From Arthrobacter sp. AZCC_0090 (lineage in GTDB: Bacteria > Actinomycetota > Actinomycetes > Actinomycetales > Micrococcaceae), in the NCBI RefSeq assembly GCF_014207375.1, contig NZ_JACHEE010000009.1, positions 1 through 64,000 on the forward strand: a stretch of DNA of 64,000 nucleotides, given 5' to 3'. The position numbers were made by a program, and so were the translations under genes. The notes below the pieces were generated by a model. That model searched no databases. It was not told the origin of the DNA and saw only the letters and a list, made by a program, of their open reading frames with translations. Shown here piece by piece: positions 51,673 through 61,741 of this stretch; the stretch's first letter is position 1; every line of letters begins with the position of its first letter.

Positions 51673-52205
51673 TGATCCCTGCTTGCGTCGTGGCGGCCCA
51701 GGGGAACCATGAGCACGGGGCAGTTTTGGCGATGGGCCAAGTGCAACGCTACCGATCCGGTGACCAGTCCTTCAAACTTCGGGCCGAGGCCATGTTCCTT
51801 GGTTCCCACCACAATCATGGAAGCATTGATACTCGCGGCATATCGGCCTAGTGACCGAGCAGGCTCACCGGCGAGCGTGACAAAGGTCCACTGCACACCC
51901 GTTCCTTCAAGTTGAGCCGCGATGCGGTACTGGAGCGACTCCGAAATGGCCGCTGCGTCGTCGTCGATTCCGTCAGGATCGATCGGCTGGGCCGCCAGAT
52001 GCCCGTCCCGGTCACCAGCCGCCGGAAAGCTCGTGACATCAGCGAACGCCAGGACCAGTTCCAATCCAGTGCTGAGCGCTACTTGCGCGGCTTTCTCAAC
52101 CACGGTGGCAGGCTGGTTCGGGAGCACCCCTGCCAGTACCGGTCCGGTCAATCGATCCGGCCGCCCGTGGGCCAGCGGTGTGTCCTCGCCACCGGGATTA
52201 CTCAT
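51669..52205 (-). CDS. Universal stress protein (UspA family)
   Basis: A 178-residue protein with a Usp domain from about residue 22. The ATP-binding C-terminal motif is visible: SMIVVGTKEHGLGPKFEGLVTGSVALHLAHRQNCPVLMVP, matching GX2GX9GS. First gene of the usp-crcB-crcB operon, so a link to fluoride or membrane stress is plausible. No fluoride riboswitch was recognised upstream. Confidence 0.9.
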   Translation of the reverse strand: MSNPGGEDTPLAHGRPDRLTGPVLAGVLPNQPATVVEKAAQVALSTGLELVLAFADVTSFPAAGDRDGHLAAQPIDPDGIDDDAAAISESLQYRIAAQLEGTGVQWTFVTLAGEPARSLGRYAASINASMIVVGTKEHGLGPKFEGLVTGSVALHLAHRQNCPVLMVPLGRHDASRDQ

Positions 52206-52311
52206 GGAGCCCTCCGAATGTCCGGGTTGTCAGGATGTGGGTTCTTCCATCTTGCTCCAGTATGGTCGTCGAAGACTGGCGTTGTCCCAAGCCCTAGGCG
52301 AGAATGTCGAT

Positions 52312-53046
52312 ATGTGCGGTCGGTTCAGTGTCGGTTTCGAAGCAGACTACCTTTCGAGAAAGCTCGGTGCTGTGCTGCGCGGTGATACCGACTACCCCTC
52401 GCCAACGCTTCAGATCAATCCGACTGACCCGGTGGTCTTCCTGCGGGGGCGGGCGGGAGAAGGCACGGTCGGAAGGGAGCTCGCGGCCGGGCGGTGGGGC
52501 TTGGTTCCATCGTTCTCCAAGACCTTCGATTCGAAGGTACCCACCTGGAATGCGCGCTCGGAAACCGCTGGTGGTATCCCGGTATTCAAAGCTTCACTGC
52601 CCAAGTGGCGGGCAGTTGTTCCGGCTTCTGCCTACTACGAATGGAAGAAATCTGGACCCGGGCGCAAGGATCCCAAGCAGCGCTACATCGTCGAGCCGCA
52701 GGATGAGCTGATTACCTTCGCCGGGTTGTTTGCGCCGTGGCGCGACGAGAGCATCGCGGACAAGTCCGCGCCGGGCGCGTGGCGTTTGTCCTGCTCGATC
52801 CTGACCATGGATTCCCCTCCGGAGGGAGTCCACGAGAGACTGCACAATTTGCATGACCGGATCCCGGTGCCGATCTCCGCCGACATGATCGACGATTGGA
52901 TCGACCCCCAGGAAACCCGCGGCCAGGCACTCTTGGATGCCGTGCTGGGGGAGGCGTATGGCTTGGCGTCGTCATGGACACTCAGGCCCGTGGAGCTCGT
53001 GGAGGACAACACCAGGTTGGTGGACGTCGCGAATCCTGCAGCTTGA
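52312..53046 (+). CDS. SRAP-domain protein (HMCES/YedK)
   Basis: Abasic-site processing protein of 244 residues that forms a DNA-protein crosslink at abasic sites in single-stranded DNA. The start gives MCGRFSV, so Cys2 is the crosslinking residue after Met removal. Also present: WNARSET, the Glu in SAYYEWKK and LHDRIPVPI with the active His. A longer upstream frame exists but would bury the catalytic Cys2, so it is rejected. Confidence 0.93.
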   Translation: MCGRFSVGFEADYLSRKLGAVLRGDTDYPSPTLQINPTDPVVFLRGRAGEGTVGRELAAGRWGLVPSFSKTFDSKVPTWNARSETAGGIPVFKASLPKWRAVVPASAYYEWKKSGPGRKDPKQRYIVEPQDELITFAGLFAPWRDESIADKSAPGAWRLSCSILTMDSPPEGVHERLHNLHDRIPVPISADMIDDWIDPQETRGQALLDAVLGEAYGLASSWTLRPVELVEDNTRLVDVANPAA

Positions 53047-53054
53047 CTCAACGC

Positions 53055-53324
53055 TCAACGTTCATAGCGGAGTTCTGCCCGCACGTCCGTATCTTTCAGC
53101 CACGTCAACCTCGTGGCCGATCCGAAGGGATTCGGCCACCATTGCACCAGTACCTTGCCCTCTGCCGTCCGGGTGACCATGGCCGGAACGTATTGAAGGT
53201 ACTTCGGCCACACGAGTTTGGCGATGACGGGCACCCTTGAAACGGTGGACAGCGGCTCCGTTTGACGCGGAGGCGGGGCACCAACTGAATTCAACGGCGC
53301 AGGATACTCAGGCTGGTCAGGCAT
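53055..53324 (-). CDS. Small hypothetical protein
   Basis: An 89-residue frame, Pro-rich at the start (PAPLNSVGAPPPRQ), then a beta-like segment (MVTRTAEGKVLVQWWPNPFGS). The ribosome site is weak. It is convergent with the SRAP gene. No family recognised. Confidence 0.45.
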   Translation of the reverse strand: MPDQPEYPAPLNSVGAPPPRQTEPLSTVSRVPVIAKLVWPKYLQYVPAMVTRTAEGKVLVQWWPNPFGSATRLTWLKDTDVRAELRYER

Positions 53325-53520
53325 GCCCGAATACTACTGCGAGGCATTGACAAAGTGCGGAGTTCGTCGGAGCTGCTTACGCCAACCCGCGAGACTCTGG
53401 TTTTTCCGGTTCTCCGCTATTGGGTGCGATAGTCCTTAGCGGACTTTTTGCGGACTCGGCATGTAGGCATGTTCGGCAACGCGCCCTGTCTTTCCAAGAT
53501 GCCACGTCATAAAATCTGCT

Positions 53521-53826
53521 ATGAACCACAACGCCGCAAGCATCGCCGCAGAGGACGTCTCGGCAGGCCTACTCGTGTTTGGCTTGATCGGCATGGTGGT
53601 CGCTTTCGCTGTAATCATGATGGCGGAAGTAGCTACCGATGCTCTTGCAAGAAGATTTCCAGCAGGACCAGGAATCATGATCGGCGCGGGCGCAGTATCG
53701 CTCGTCTTGGCTTCTATCTTTTCAAGCGCGTTATTCGGCATCGTTGGAGTCGTCTTGCTTGGCATCCCTGTCCTGCTGATTCTTTTTGGCGGACACAATG
53801 TTCGTGGCAAGTGGCACCGTTCCTGA
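53521..53826 (+). CDS. Small membrane protein of unknown function
   Basis: A 101-residue protein with three predicted membrane helices near residues 17-38, 50-70 and 72-88. The region around it is less GC-rich than neighbours. No motif beyond hydrophobicity. Confidence 0.5.
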   Translation: MNHNAASIAAEDVSAGLLVFGLIGMVVAFAVIMMAEVATDALARRFPAGPGIMIGAGAVSLVLASIFSSALFGIVGVVLLGIPVLLILFGGHNVRGKWHRS

Positions 53827-53996
53827 GGCAGAGCCGGTCTTGTATGTTTTGGGCATGGATGAGCTGATCAAGCAGGCCAGTGGTGGTGGTTGCTCGTACA
53901 CGTCCCAAATCCGTCCGGAACCTTGGCATCACTGACAGAGTGAGCGTCACAAAGCCAGCCGCTGAGGACTGCCCCCGGGCCGCTGGGAGAAATGGC

Positions 53997-56342
53997 CTAA
54001 AGCCGGGTGTCGAACGAATCGCAGAACACGTTCTCGTTGAACGTTCCTTGGAACTCGGACTTGCCCTGGATCTTCTGGATAGTCGCCCGAATGGCCGCAC
54101 GAGTTCCTGCGTGGGCGTTGATGGCCGTCTTGACCATCGGGACATCGATCAGGTGGTTCGGCTGGTTCAGCGAGACGAACACCGTGGGGACTTCCGTGAC
54201 GTACCAAGGGATTTCCGCAGCCATGGGGCTGGACCACTTGATGCGGATCGCCGCCTCTTGGGCGAAGCCCTTGACGTTGGCGAAGACGAACGCGGCATCA
54301 TACTTGTCCGCATAGTCGCCGGTGGCCTCGTCAGAGATGACGCTCATGAAGTTCACGCCCGTCTCCCCCGCGGCTTCACGCTGCTCCGCGGTCTTGAAGA
54401 CGTGGACTTCGAAACCGGCGATCTCAAGTTCTTCCTTGACCGTATCCAGGTAGGCCAGCGGGTCCGCCCGGGTGAAATCTGAACCGCCGGAGATGCCGTA
54501 CAGGCGAATGCGCTTATGCGTTTCCGGCGTGATGGGCAGGTTGCCGGCGGTGTCCTTGATCAGGGTGACGGTCTTGTCGGCGATTTCGGCGGCGACGGCG
54601 AGATGCTCTTCGCTGCCGATCAGCCGCAGCGCCTCAGGCGACGGCGTCAATTCTTCCGGGAGCTTCTTGTGCAGCCCTAGGCTGGCCTTCAACCCCAGAA
54701 TCCGGCGCAGTGCGTCATGCAGGCGCAGATCGGTGATCACGCCGGATTTGTAACCGTCCATCATGTACTGGAAGTCCTCCGCCGGGTTACGGAAGAACAG
54801 GAACATGTCGCATCCGGCGGCGATGGTGGCTGGAACGAGGTCCTTGCGCTTCTTGGCCTGGGTGAGGCCTACCATCTGCGATGCATCCGTGAGGATCAGT
54901 CCGTTGAAGCCGAGCTCGCCCCGGAGCAAATCCTGGAGCAGTTCCGGAGCGAGGGTGGCGGGCAAGACGTCCTTGTCCTCCGTCTCCGGACGGAAATGCC
55001 GCGTGAGCTCAGGCGCCCCGATGTGTCCGACCATGATCGATTGGACCCCGTGGCCGATCATTTCCCGGTACACGTGCCCGTAGCTGGAATTCCATTCCGC
55101 GTACCCGAGTGTGTTGTACGAAGTGACCACGTGCTGATCTCGTTCGTCCACCCCGTCGCCCGGGAAGTGCTTGATGGCACACACGGTGGGCGATTCGCTG
55201 ATGCCGTCGAAATACTCCTTGGCGCGCTCCACCACGATTTCCGGCGTGTTGCCGAACGCCCGGGTGGAGATGACCGTGTTGCGCCAGTTGTAGTGGATGT
55301 CCACGATCGGCGCGAAGGCCCAGTTGCAGCCCAAGGCCGCTGTCTCCACTCCGGCGACCCGACCCATTTTCCGGGCAATGGACTTGTCCGGATGCGAGCC
55401 GGCCTGCAGGTGCGTCGACACAAAAGTTCCGTCGTCGCAGCTTCCGGCTCCCCCCATTTCCGGATTGGAGGCCACCAGGAGCGGGATGCGAGTTTTCGAT
55501 TGGGCATAGCGGATGTGCCGCTGCACCGCGGCGGACGGGCCCGGCCTGTACCGCATGCCGCCCACGTGATAGTTCTCCAGCACACCATCGAGGTACTCCG
55601 GGGAGAAGTCGTTGTTGTGGTTGATAAAGAGCTGCCCGATTTTCTCCTCAAGGCTCATGCCGTCGATCGTCGAGTGCACCCATGCAACGGCGTCGTCGTC
55701 GAGGTTGAACGGCGCGCCCTGAAGGTCGACGTCGAACTGCCGCGCTTGGGTGCGTGGGGCGCCCGCGCTGCCGCTCACCGGAGCTTTGGAACCCACGACG
55801 GCGGCAATGCCCGCCAGCGCCTCGGCCACCACCTTGCTTACCGGGGCGGCGATGTCGACGACGATACCGGCCTCGTCGCCGTCGAGCGGTTCCAGGGTGG
55901 CGAGCTGTGAATCCAAGAGCGCAGGCGGCATGAAGTGTCCGGAGCGCCCTTCTGTCCGTTCCCTCAGCACCTCCTTGCTGCCGTGGAGATGAAGGAAAAC
56001 GGTGTCCGGCGCTTGCAACCGGATGGCGTCCCGGTAGCTGCGCCGGAGGGCGGAGCAGGCGAGAACCAGCCCGCCGTCCCCGGCGTTAGCGAGTTCAGTG
56101 CCGACCGTCGCCAGCCACGGCCAGCGGTCCTCGTCGGTCAGCGGCGTTCCGGCGGCCATCTTGGCAACGTTCTCCACTGGGTGGAGCGAATCGCCGTCGA
56201 GGAACGGAACGCCGAGTTCCCGGGCCACGAGGTCCCCGATGGTGGTCTTGCCGCAGCCGGAGACGCCCATCACCACAATGCGCCGCGGCTTTTCCGCGGC
56301 TGCGGTGGGCTCGCCAGTCACGCCGACGTTCCTACCAGTCAT
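53997..56342 (-). CDS. Fusion of gluconokinase and family 3 glycoside hydrolase
   Basis: A 781-residue two-domain protein. Residues 20-180 form a GntK/IdnK gluconokinase: P-loop [10 protein letters not shown] (25-34), [14 protein letters not shown], and [13 protein letters not shown]. Residues 205-781 form a GH3 enzyme of NagZ-like pattern: KHFPGDG (391-397) with Asp402 and His404 for acid/base and Asp486 (LTDASQM) as likely nucleophile. The frame is continuous through the linker. Start ATG 56342 overlaps the preceding stop; GTG 56324 with AGGA upstream is the alternative. It sits in a hexuronate operon, so both activities may feed the same pathway (inference). Confidence 0.88.
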   Translation of the reverse strand: MTGRNVGVTGEPTAAAEKPRRIVVMGVSGCGKTTIGDLVARELGVPFLDGDSLHPVENVAKMAAGTPLTDEDRWPWLATVGTELANAGDGGLVLACSALRRSYRDAIRLQAPDTVFLHLHGSKEVLRERTEGRSGHFMPPALLDSQLATLEPLDGDEAGIVVDIAAPVSKVVAEALAGIAAVVGSKAPVSGSAGAPRTQARQFDVDLQGAPFNLDDDAVAWVHSTIDGMSLEEKIGQLFINHNNDFSPEYLDGVLENYHVGGMRYRPGPSAAVQRHIRYAQSKTRIPLLVASNPEMGGAGSCDDGTFVSTHLQAGSHPDKSIARKMGRVAGVETAALGCNWAFAPIVDIHYNWRNTVISTRAFGNTPEIVVERAKEYFDGISESPTVCAIKHFPGDGVDERDQHVVTSYNTLGYAEWNSSYGHVYREMIGHGVQSIMVGHIGAPELTRHFRPETEDKDVLPATLAPELLQDLLRGELGFNGLILTDASQMVGLTQAKKRKDLVPATIAAGCDMFLFFRNPAEDFQYMMDGYKSGVITDLRLHDALRRILGLKASLGLHKKLPEELTPSPEALRLIGSEEHLAVAAEIADKTVTLIKDTAGNLPITPETHKRIRLYGISGGSDFTRADPLAYLDTVKEELEIAGFEVHVFKTAEQREAAGETGVNFMSVISDEATGDYADKYDAAFVFANVKGFAQEAAIRIKWSSPMAAEIPWYVTEVPTVFVSLNQPNHLIDVPMVKTAINAHAGTRAAIRATIQKIQGKSEFQGTFNENVFCDSFDTRL

Positions 56343-57561
56343 GAACGGTGCCGTCCACGAGGCGGTTGTAGGGCAGGTATGCCTGCTGATACGGGAAGGA
56401 GTTGGCGGCTTCTTCGTTGAATTCGACGCCGAGGCCCGGCTTGTCGCCCGGGTGCAGGTAGCCGTCCGTGAAGGTCATGGACTGTTCGAAGACCGTGTTG
56501 GTCTTGTCCGAGTGCTGCATGTACTCCTGGATGCCGTAATTGTGGATGGCCAGGCCAACGTGCAGCTGCGCGGCGAAACCGACGGGGGAAATATCGGTGG
56601 GGCCGTGGAAGCCGGATTTGATCTGGTACTGGGCGGCGAAGTCCATGACCTTCTTCAGCGGCGAGATTCCGCCGAAGTGCGTGGACGCGGCCCGGACGTA
56701 GTCGATGAGCTGTTCCTTGATGAGCGTCTGGAAGTCATACACCGTGTTGAAGATCTCCCCGATGGCCAGCGGGGTGGTGGTGTGCTGGCGGACCAGGCGC
56801 AGCCCTTCCTGGTTTTCGGCCGGAGTGCAGTCTTCGAGCCAGAACAGATCGTACGGTTCCAGCGCCTTGCCGAGCTTGGCTGCCTGGATGGGAGTCATGC
56901 GGTGGTGGCCATCGTGCAGCAGCGGGATTTCCGGGCCGAATTCGTTGCGCACCGCTTCGAAGACGGTGGGCAGGTGGCGCAGGTAGGCCCGGGTGTCCCA
57001 ATCCTCTTCCTGCGGAAACGCACCGCGGCCGGCAGGCTCGTAGTCGTAACGCTCACCCGAAGCCTGCGCCTGGGCGGCCACGCCGTACACGGCCTTGATC
57101 CCGGGAATGGCTGTCTGGATCCGGATGGACTTGTAGCCCAGTTCGAGGTGCTCCCGGACCGAATCGAACAGGGACGGGATGTCCGACCCCGAAGCGTGGC
57201 CGTACGCGCGGAGCCCGTTGCGGGAGGCACCGCCCAGGAGTTGGTAGACCGGCAGCCCGGCGACCTTGCCCTTGATGTCCCACAACGCCATGTCGACGGC
57301 GGCGATCGCGGCCATGGTGACCGGGCCGCGGCGCCAGTACGAGGAGCGGTACAGGAACTGCCAGGTGTCCTCGATCCGGTGCGGGTCCTTGCCGATCAGC
57401 AGCTGCGCGACGTGTTCCTTGAGATATGCCGCGACGGCGAGTTCACGGCCGTTCAGCGTCGCATCCCCGATGCCCGTCACGCCGTCCTCGGTGGTGATCC
57501 GCAAGGTCACGAAGTTCCGGGTGGGGCTGGTCACGAAGACTTCAGCGGCAATGATTTTCAC
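56332..57561 (-). CDS. manD: Mannonate dehydratase-type enolase-superfamily enzyme (ManD family)
   Basis: Enolase-superfamily enzyme of 409 residues, the usual ManD length. The GTG start at 57561 has AAAGGA upstream and gives [16 protein letters not shown]. Features: [42 protein letters not shown], the metal Asp in LLHDGHHRM, the Glu in [17 protein letters not shown], and [15 protein letters not shown]. Dehydrates D-mannonate (or D-gluconate in some members) to 2-keto-3-deoxygluconate. Follows fructuronate reductase in the operon, which supplies mannonate. Confidence 0.9.
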   Translation of the reverse strand: MKIIAAEVFVTSPTRNFVTLRITTEDGVTGIGDATLNGRELAVAAYLKEHVAQLLIGKDPHRIEDTWQFLYRSSYWRRGPVTMAAIAAVDMALWDIKGKVAGLPVYQLLGGASRNGLRAYGHASGSDIPSLFDSVREHLELGYKSIRIQTAIPGIKAVYGVAAQAQASGERYDYEPAGRGAFPQEEDWDTRAYLRHLPTVFEAVRNEFGPEIPLLHDGHHRMTPIQAAKLGKALEPYDLFWLEDCTPAENQEGLRLVRQHTTTPLAIGEIFNTVYDFQTLIKEQLIDYVRAASTHFGGISPLKKVMDFAAQYQIKSGFHGPTDISPVGFAAQLHVGLAIHNYGIQEYMQHSDKTNTVFEQSMTFTDGYLHPGDKPGLGVEFNEEAANSFPYQQAYLPYNRLVDGTVHDW

Positions 57562-57663
57562 AGCTGGTCCTTTCAGGGTTGCTGATCGAGGGCTGACCTG
57601 GCCCGGATGCGAGGTGCACCACAGGGCGGGTAAGGATGATCTTAGGATGGATGACAACTATTG

Positions 57664-57675
57664 GCAACCGGTTGC
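57664..57675. promoter_or_regulatory. LacI-type operator before the mannonate dehydratase gene
   Basis: GCAACCGGTTGC, a perfect 12-bp palindrome with the LacI-family central CG, lies about 100 bases upstream of the manD-type start and beside the end of the reductase gene. The same core is at 60535-60544. Confidence 0.75.
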
Positions 57676-57680
57676 ACACC

Positions 57681-59099
57681 TTATTTCGTGGAAACTTTGC
57701 CGACGACCGCGAAGGTGTCGGCCAAGCTATCGACGAGTGCCACGATCTCGGCATCGGCGGCCAATTCCGGATCCACGAGGCTTAGGAGGGCCCCGAGCCG
57801 CACACGGCCCGGTAGGAGGTTCGCGGCGGCGATGTCTGCCGCCCGCGGGTCTTGGAGTCCGGTGGCCGAAGCGGTGTAGGCCGACCACGCTGCGATCATC
57901 CGTGCCGCCGCTTCGCCGCTGCGGCCGGCGGCGCGCTCGGCGCGGAGAACCGGTACTGCCCGCATGCGCAGTTTGGTACTGCCATCCATGGCTATCTGGG
58001 CCAAGTGGTGGGCGATTCTGGAGTTGGCGAATCGCTCCAGGAGGGCAGCCCGGTACTCGGGGATACGCAGATCGTCGCCATGCAGGTTGGCAGCGGCCTC
58101 GTCCCAGAAGTCTTCCACGGCCCGGCGGCAGGAATCATCAGCGAGCGCCTCGGCCACGGTCTTGTGGCCGCGCAGTTGGCCCGCATAAGCGAGGAGCGAG
58201 TGGGCGCCGTTGAGGAGCCATAGCTTGCGGTTCTCGTATGGCTCGATTTCGTCCACGAAAACGGCACCGGCGTCTTCCCAACGTGGTCGCCCGGCGGGGA
58301 AGTCTCCGCTGAGGACCCAGTTGTGGAAGGGCTCGGCGACCACAGGCGATTCGTCGCGGTATCCGCAAGCGGCAGCGACGGCGTCGATATCGGCGTCCGT
58401 CGTCCGCGGCGTAATCCGGTCAACAGAAGTACTGACAAAACTGACACTCGCGTCAATCCAGGCGGCGAGTCCGGCGTCGAACGCCAAGGCCATCCCCACC
58501 ACGGCGTTCCTGGCCACCGTCCCGTTGTTGGAAAGGTTGTCGCAACAGACGACGGAGAGGGGACCTGCGTCGGCATCGCGGCGGGCGGCGAGTCCCCGCA
58601 CTAGGCGGCCCAGCGGCGTCGACGGCTTGCTGGAAGCAGATCCGTCGGCGAGCACGGCGAGGTCCGCGACGACGTCGGGCGCTTCCGTGTCCAGCTTGCC
58701 GTCGACGCCAAGCCGGTAAGCGGCCTCTGTGATGGTGAGCGTGACGACCGAGGTCAGCGGCGCGGAGACAAGCTCGACAAAACGCTCGACGTCGGCGCCA
58801 TCAACTGCCTCGACGATGCTGCCGATGATCTCGAACGAATCGCCCTCATCCGACCGTTCCACCACTGTGTACAGGCCGTCCTGGTCAGACAGGACCGCTG
58901 CCGCGTCCGGGCGGCGACCCGTGAAGGAAGCAATCCCCCACTCAGCTGCGTCCCCGGCGTGTTGGGTGTACCACGCCTGGTGCGAGCGGTGGAATGCGCC
59001 AAGCCCCATGTGCACAATGCGCACGGGAGCCTTGCCCAGGGGCTTGACTGCGCGGCTCAAGCGGGGAAGGTCCGCGGGTTGCTTGGGTTCAGTGGTCAC
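57681..59099 (-). CDS. uxuB: Mannitol dehydrogenase family protein, probable fructuronate reductase
   Basis: NAD-dependent polyol/hexuronate dehydrogenase of 472 residues. N-terminal nucleotide-binding region VRIVHMGLGAFHRSHQAWYT; substrate domain with VVAEPFHNWVLSGDFPAGRP, and the family signature KLWLLNGAHSLLAYAG. In this locus it should reduce fructuronate to mannonate after glucuronate isomerase. It overlaps the isomerase gene by 4 bp. Confidence 0.9.
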   Translation of the reverse strand: MTTEPKQPADLPRLSRAVKPLGKAPVRIVHMGLGAFHRSHQAWYTQHAGDAAEWGIASFTGRRPDAAAVLSDQDGLYTVVERSDEGDSFEIIGSIVEAVDGADVERFVELVSAPLTSVVTLTITEAAYRLGVDGKLDTEAPDVVADLAVLADGSASSKPSTPLGRLVRGLAARRDADAGPLSVVCCDNLSNNGTVARNAVVGMALAFDAGLAAWIDASVSFVSTSVDRITPRTTDADIDAVAAACGYRDESPVVAEPFHNWVLSGDFPAGRPRWEDAGAVFVDEIEPYENRKLWLLNGAHSLLAYAGQLRGHKTVAEALADDSCRRAVEDFWDEAAANLHGDDLRIPEYRAALLERFANSRIAHHLAQIAMDGSTKLRMRAVPVLRAERAAGRSGEAAARMIAAWSAYTASATGLQDPRAADIAAANLLPGRVRLGALLSLVDPELAADAEIVALVDSLADTFAVVGKVSTK

Positions 59100-60502
59100 A
59101 GCTTGAAAACCCTTCGGGGTGAGGAGTCGACGACGTCGACGATCAGTTCGTGGGCGCGGTCTTCACTGACACGGTGTTCGGCAACCAGCCGGGCAAGGAA
59201 CGATGCCTCGATCCGACGGGAGGCGTCGTGCCTGGCGGGGATGGAGCAGAACGCGCGGGTGTCGTCGATGAAACCTGAAGACCGCGAGAAGCCGGTGGTT
59301 TCGGTGACGGCGGAGCGGAAGCGGAGCATCGCGTCCGGCGCGTCGAGGAACCACCACGGTGCCCCGAGGTACACGGACGGGTAGAACCCTGCCAGCGGCG
59401 CCAGTTCGCGGGAAAACACTGTTTCGTCCAGGGTGAACAGCACCAGGTGGAAGTCCTTGGCCGTGCCGAAGTCCTGGAGCAGGGGCCGAATGGCCTCGGT
59501 GTAGTTGGTGGCGAATGGAATGTCATGTCCGGTGTCCGCACCGTAGGCATCGAAGGTGGGCTGGTGGTGGTTGCGGAAGGAACCGGGGTGGATGGTCATG
59601 ACCAAGCCGTCCTCCACCGACATCCGTGCCATCTGGTACATCATGTGGGCTTCGAAGATGTTGCGGTCCTCGGCTGTCGCCTTGCCGGCACGGGCGAGTT
59701 CGAAGATCCGCTCGGCCTCGGCACGGTCCAACTTGACCGTTGCCGGGGTGAGGACGCCGTGGTCCGCGGAGACCGCGCCGTGGTCCACAAAATAACGACG
59801 CCGGTTTTCCAGGGCCATGATGTAGCCGGCGTAGCCTGTGGCGCCGTCGCCGGCGGCTTCGATCAGCCGGTCGACGTTGGCGCTCCATGCCGGGTGAGCG
59901 ATGTTCAGGTATGCATCCGGGCGGAAGGTTGGCAGCACGCGGCCGTTGAAGGAGGGGTCGTCGGCGATCGCTTTGTGGCTCGCCAGGCTGTCCAGGGGAT
60001 CGTCCGTGGTGGCCAGGACCTCGATGTTGAAGTCCTTGAAGAGCTGGCGCGGACGGAAGTCGGGCTCCACGAGCTTGGCGGCAATGGCGTCGTAGCTGGC
60101 GTCGGCGGACATATCGCCGAGATCCGCGCCGAGCTTGAATACACTCTCGAACTGCGTGCGCAGCCAGTAGCCGGAGGCCGTGCCTTCGAAGAGCGGCCAG
60201 GCGTCGACGAACCTCCGCCAGACTTCCCGCGACTCCGACGGGCTGGAGCCTCCCGAGCGCAGCTTGTCCATGGAGACCCCGCTTGCGTGGATCAAGCGAG
60301 TGACGTAATGGTCCGGGCTGACCAGGAGCGCGGCCGGATCAGGGAACGGTGTGTTGTGCTCGATAACAGCCGCGTCAACGTGGCCGTGCGGGGAGATGAT
60401 GGGCAGGTCCTGGACGCGCTCCAGCAGGGAGCGCGCAATGCTCCGGGTCCCGGGATCCGCGGGCAGGAGGCGGTCAGGATTGGCTGCAATCGACTGTGAC
60501 AT
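59096..60502 (-). CDS. uxaC: Glucuronate isomerase
   Basis: Uronate isomerase of 468 residues, TIM-barrel amidohydrolase-like fold. Start region LPIISPHGHVDAA with the metal-binding HxH-like HGH; ATTDDPLDSL; RPDAYLNIAHPAW; the catalytic region MTIHPGSFRNHH; and WFLDAPDAMLRFR at the end. Converts D-glucuronate to D-fructuronate (and galacturonate to tagaturonate). First gene of the operon; an operator palindrome lies 30-45 bases upstream of its start. Confidence 0.94.
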   Translation of the reverse strand: MSQSIAANPDRLLPADPGTRSIARSLLERVQDLPIISPHGHVDAAVIEHNTPFPDPAALLVSPDHYVTRLIHASGVSMDKLRSGGSSPSESREVWRRFVDAWPLFEGTASGYWLRTQFESVFKLGADLGDMSADASYDAIAAKLVEPDFRPRQLFKDFNIEVLATTDDPLDSLASHKAIADDPSFNGRVLPTFRPDAYLNIAHPAWSANVDRLIEAAGDGATGYAGYIMALENRRRYFVDHGAVSADHGVLTPATVKLDRAEAERIFELARAGKATAEDRNIFEAHMMYQMARMSVEDGLVMTIHPGSFRNHHQPTFDAYGADTGHDIPFATNYTEAIRPLLQDFGTAKDFHLVLFTLDETVFSRELAPLAGFYPSVYLGAPWWFLDAPDAMLRFRSAVTETTGFSRSSGFIDDTRAFCSIPARHDASRRIEASFLARLVAEHRVSEDRAHELIVDVVDSSPRRVFKL

Positions 60503-60531
60503 AGGTCAATTTTCGATCCGAGGAGACAATC

Positions 60532-60547
60532 TGTCAACCGGTTGCCA
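60532..60547. promoter_or_regulatory. LacI-type operator before uxaC
   Basis: TGTCAACCGGTTGCCA contains the perfect 10-bp palindrome CAACCGGTTG (60535-60544), 33 bases from the uxaC start codon, a position that would block transcription. A further half-site ACCGTTGCA follows near 60558. Confidence 0.78.
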
Positions 60548-60591
60548 TCTATTGCCATACCGTTGCAGTTACTCCCGAATATCCCTTGAAA

Positions 60592-61659
60592 CTAGGCGAT
60601 CAGCCGTCCGCTGGAGCCGCGCACCACGAGTTCCGTATCCACCCGAACCACTCCCACGGGCCCCTCATTACCGAGGAACATGTCCAGCAGCAGGGCTGCG
60701 GCCCGGGATCCGCACTCCCCCAACGGCGACCTGACCGTGGTGAGCGCCGGCGTGGTGAAGTCCGCCCCGAAGATGTCGTCGAAACCCACAATGCTGATCT
60801 GGTCGGGAACGCGGACGCCGGCGGCCTGCAATTCCTGCATGAGCCCTATGGCGAGGAGATCGTTGTAGGTGATGACCGCCGTCGCACCGCTCCCCAGGAC
60901 GTCGCGCGCTGCCTGGCGGCCGCCGTCGACGGTTGGCTTGGACGATTCCAAGCGGACCGCTCCCAACTTGTACCAATCGCAGGCAGCCTGGACCCCTTCC
61001 CAGCGGCGGCGGGACATCCAGGACAGCGGCGGACCGGCCACGAAGGCGAGCTGGTGATGGCCGTTGGCCGCGAGGCTCCGCACCGCCTGGCTGATGCCTT
61101 TGTTGACGTCGGGGACAACGCAGGGCACTCCGTCCACTTCGCGGTTGATGACGGCCACCGGTTTGTCCGAGGCCAAAGCACGGATCTGCTCATCGTCCAT
61201 ACGCGGGCTCGCCAAAATGAGGCCGTCCACGGTGCTCAACATCCGGCGGGCAGCCGTGAGCTCTGTTTCCGGCGACTCCGCGGACTCAGCCAACACCAGG
61301 GTGTAATCCCGGGCGGATCCGGTGGTCTCAGCGCCGCGGATAATGTCGAAGAACGTCGGGTTGGTGATGTCCGCGACGATCAGCCCGATCGTTTGGGTCC
61401 GCCCAGTGGGAAGCGCCCGGGCGAAGGGGTTCACTCGATAGTTCAGCTGCTCGGCGGCATCCTCGATGATCTTCTGGGTTTTGGCACTGACCCGCCCCGG
61501 TTTGCTCAGCGCGCGCGAGACCGTGGATGGGTTGACTCCCGCGAGCTTCGCGATGTCGTAGATCGTGGGTGAGGATTTCTCCCCGCGCCCACGCCTGGTG
61601 GGGACAGTTGCTGCTCCGGAGTTCGTCGCTTGAGTCACGGCTCCATCGTAATCCGGCAT
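60592..61659 (-). CDS. LacI-family transcriptional regulator
   Basis: A repressor of about 355 residues. The LacI headpiece is PTIYDIAKLAGVNPSTVSRALSKPGRVS, hinge region NPFARALPTGRTQTIGLIVADITNPTF, and the ligand-binding domain follows (GFDDIFGADFTTPALTTVRSPL). ATG at 61659 (MPDYDGAVTQ) is chosen. Being beside the hexuronate operon and between its operator copies, it is the probable local repressor; the inducer is inferred to be a hexuronate intermediate. A half-site CGGTTGCCA sits at 61677-61685 upstream of its own start. Confidence 0.9.
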   Translation of the reverse strand: MPDYDGAVTQATNSGAATVPTRRGRGEKSSPTIYDIAKLAGVNPSTVSRALSKPGRVSAKTQKIIEDAAEQLNYRVNPFARALPTGRTQTIGLIVADITNPTFFDIIRGAETTGSARDYTLVLAESAESPETELTAARRMLSTVDGLILASPRMDDEQIRALASDKPVAVINREVDGVPCVVPDVNKGISQAVRSLAANGHHQLAFVAGPPLSWMSRRRWEGVQAACDWYKLGAVRLESSKPTVDGGRQAARDVLGSGATAVITYNDLLAIGLMQELQAAGVRVPDQISIVGFDDIFGADFTTPALTTVRSPLGECGSRAAALLLDMFLGNEGPVGVVRVDTELVVRGSSGRLIA

Positions 61660-61741
61660 GGCAACAAAAAGCAGGACGGTTGCCAATCAATCTCCCGGCG
61701 ACCGCCCTGCCCGTCCAACCGGAGAGGTGAATGGCGCTTGC

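Noticed and set aside
52206..52311. Fluoride riboswitch upstream of usp-crcB-crcB
   Set aside because: I could not find the conserved core or pseudoknot pattern by eye; only a covariance search could settle it.
51922..52311. N-terminal extension of the SRAP protein
   Set aside because: It would bury the catalytic Cys2 and overlaps the divergent stress-protein gene.
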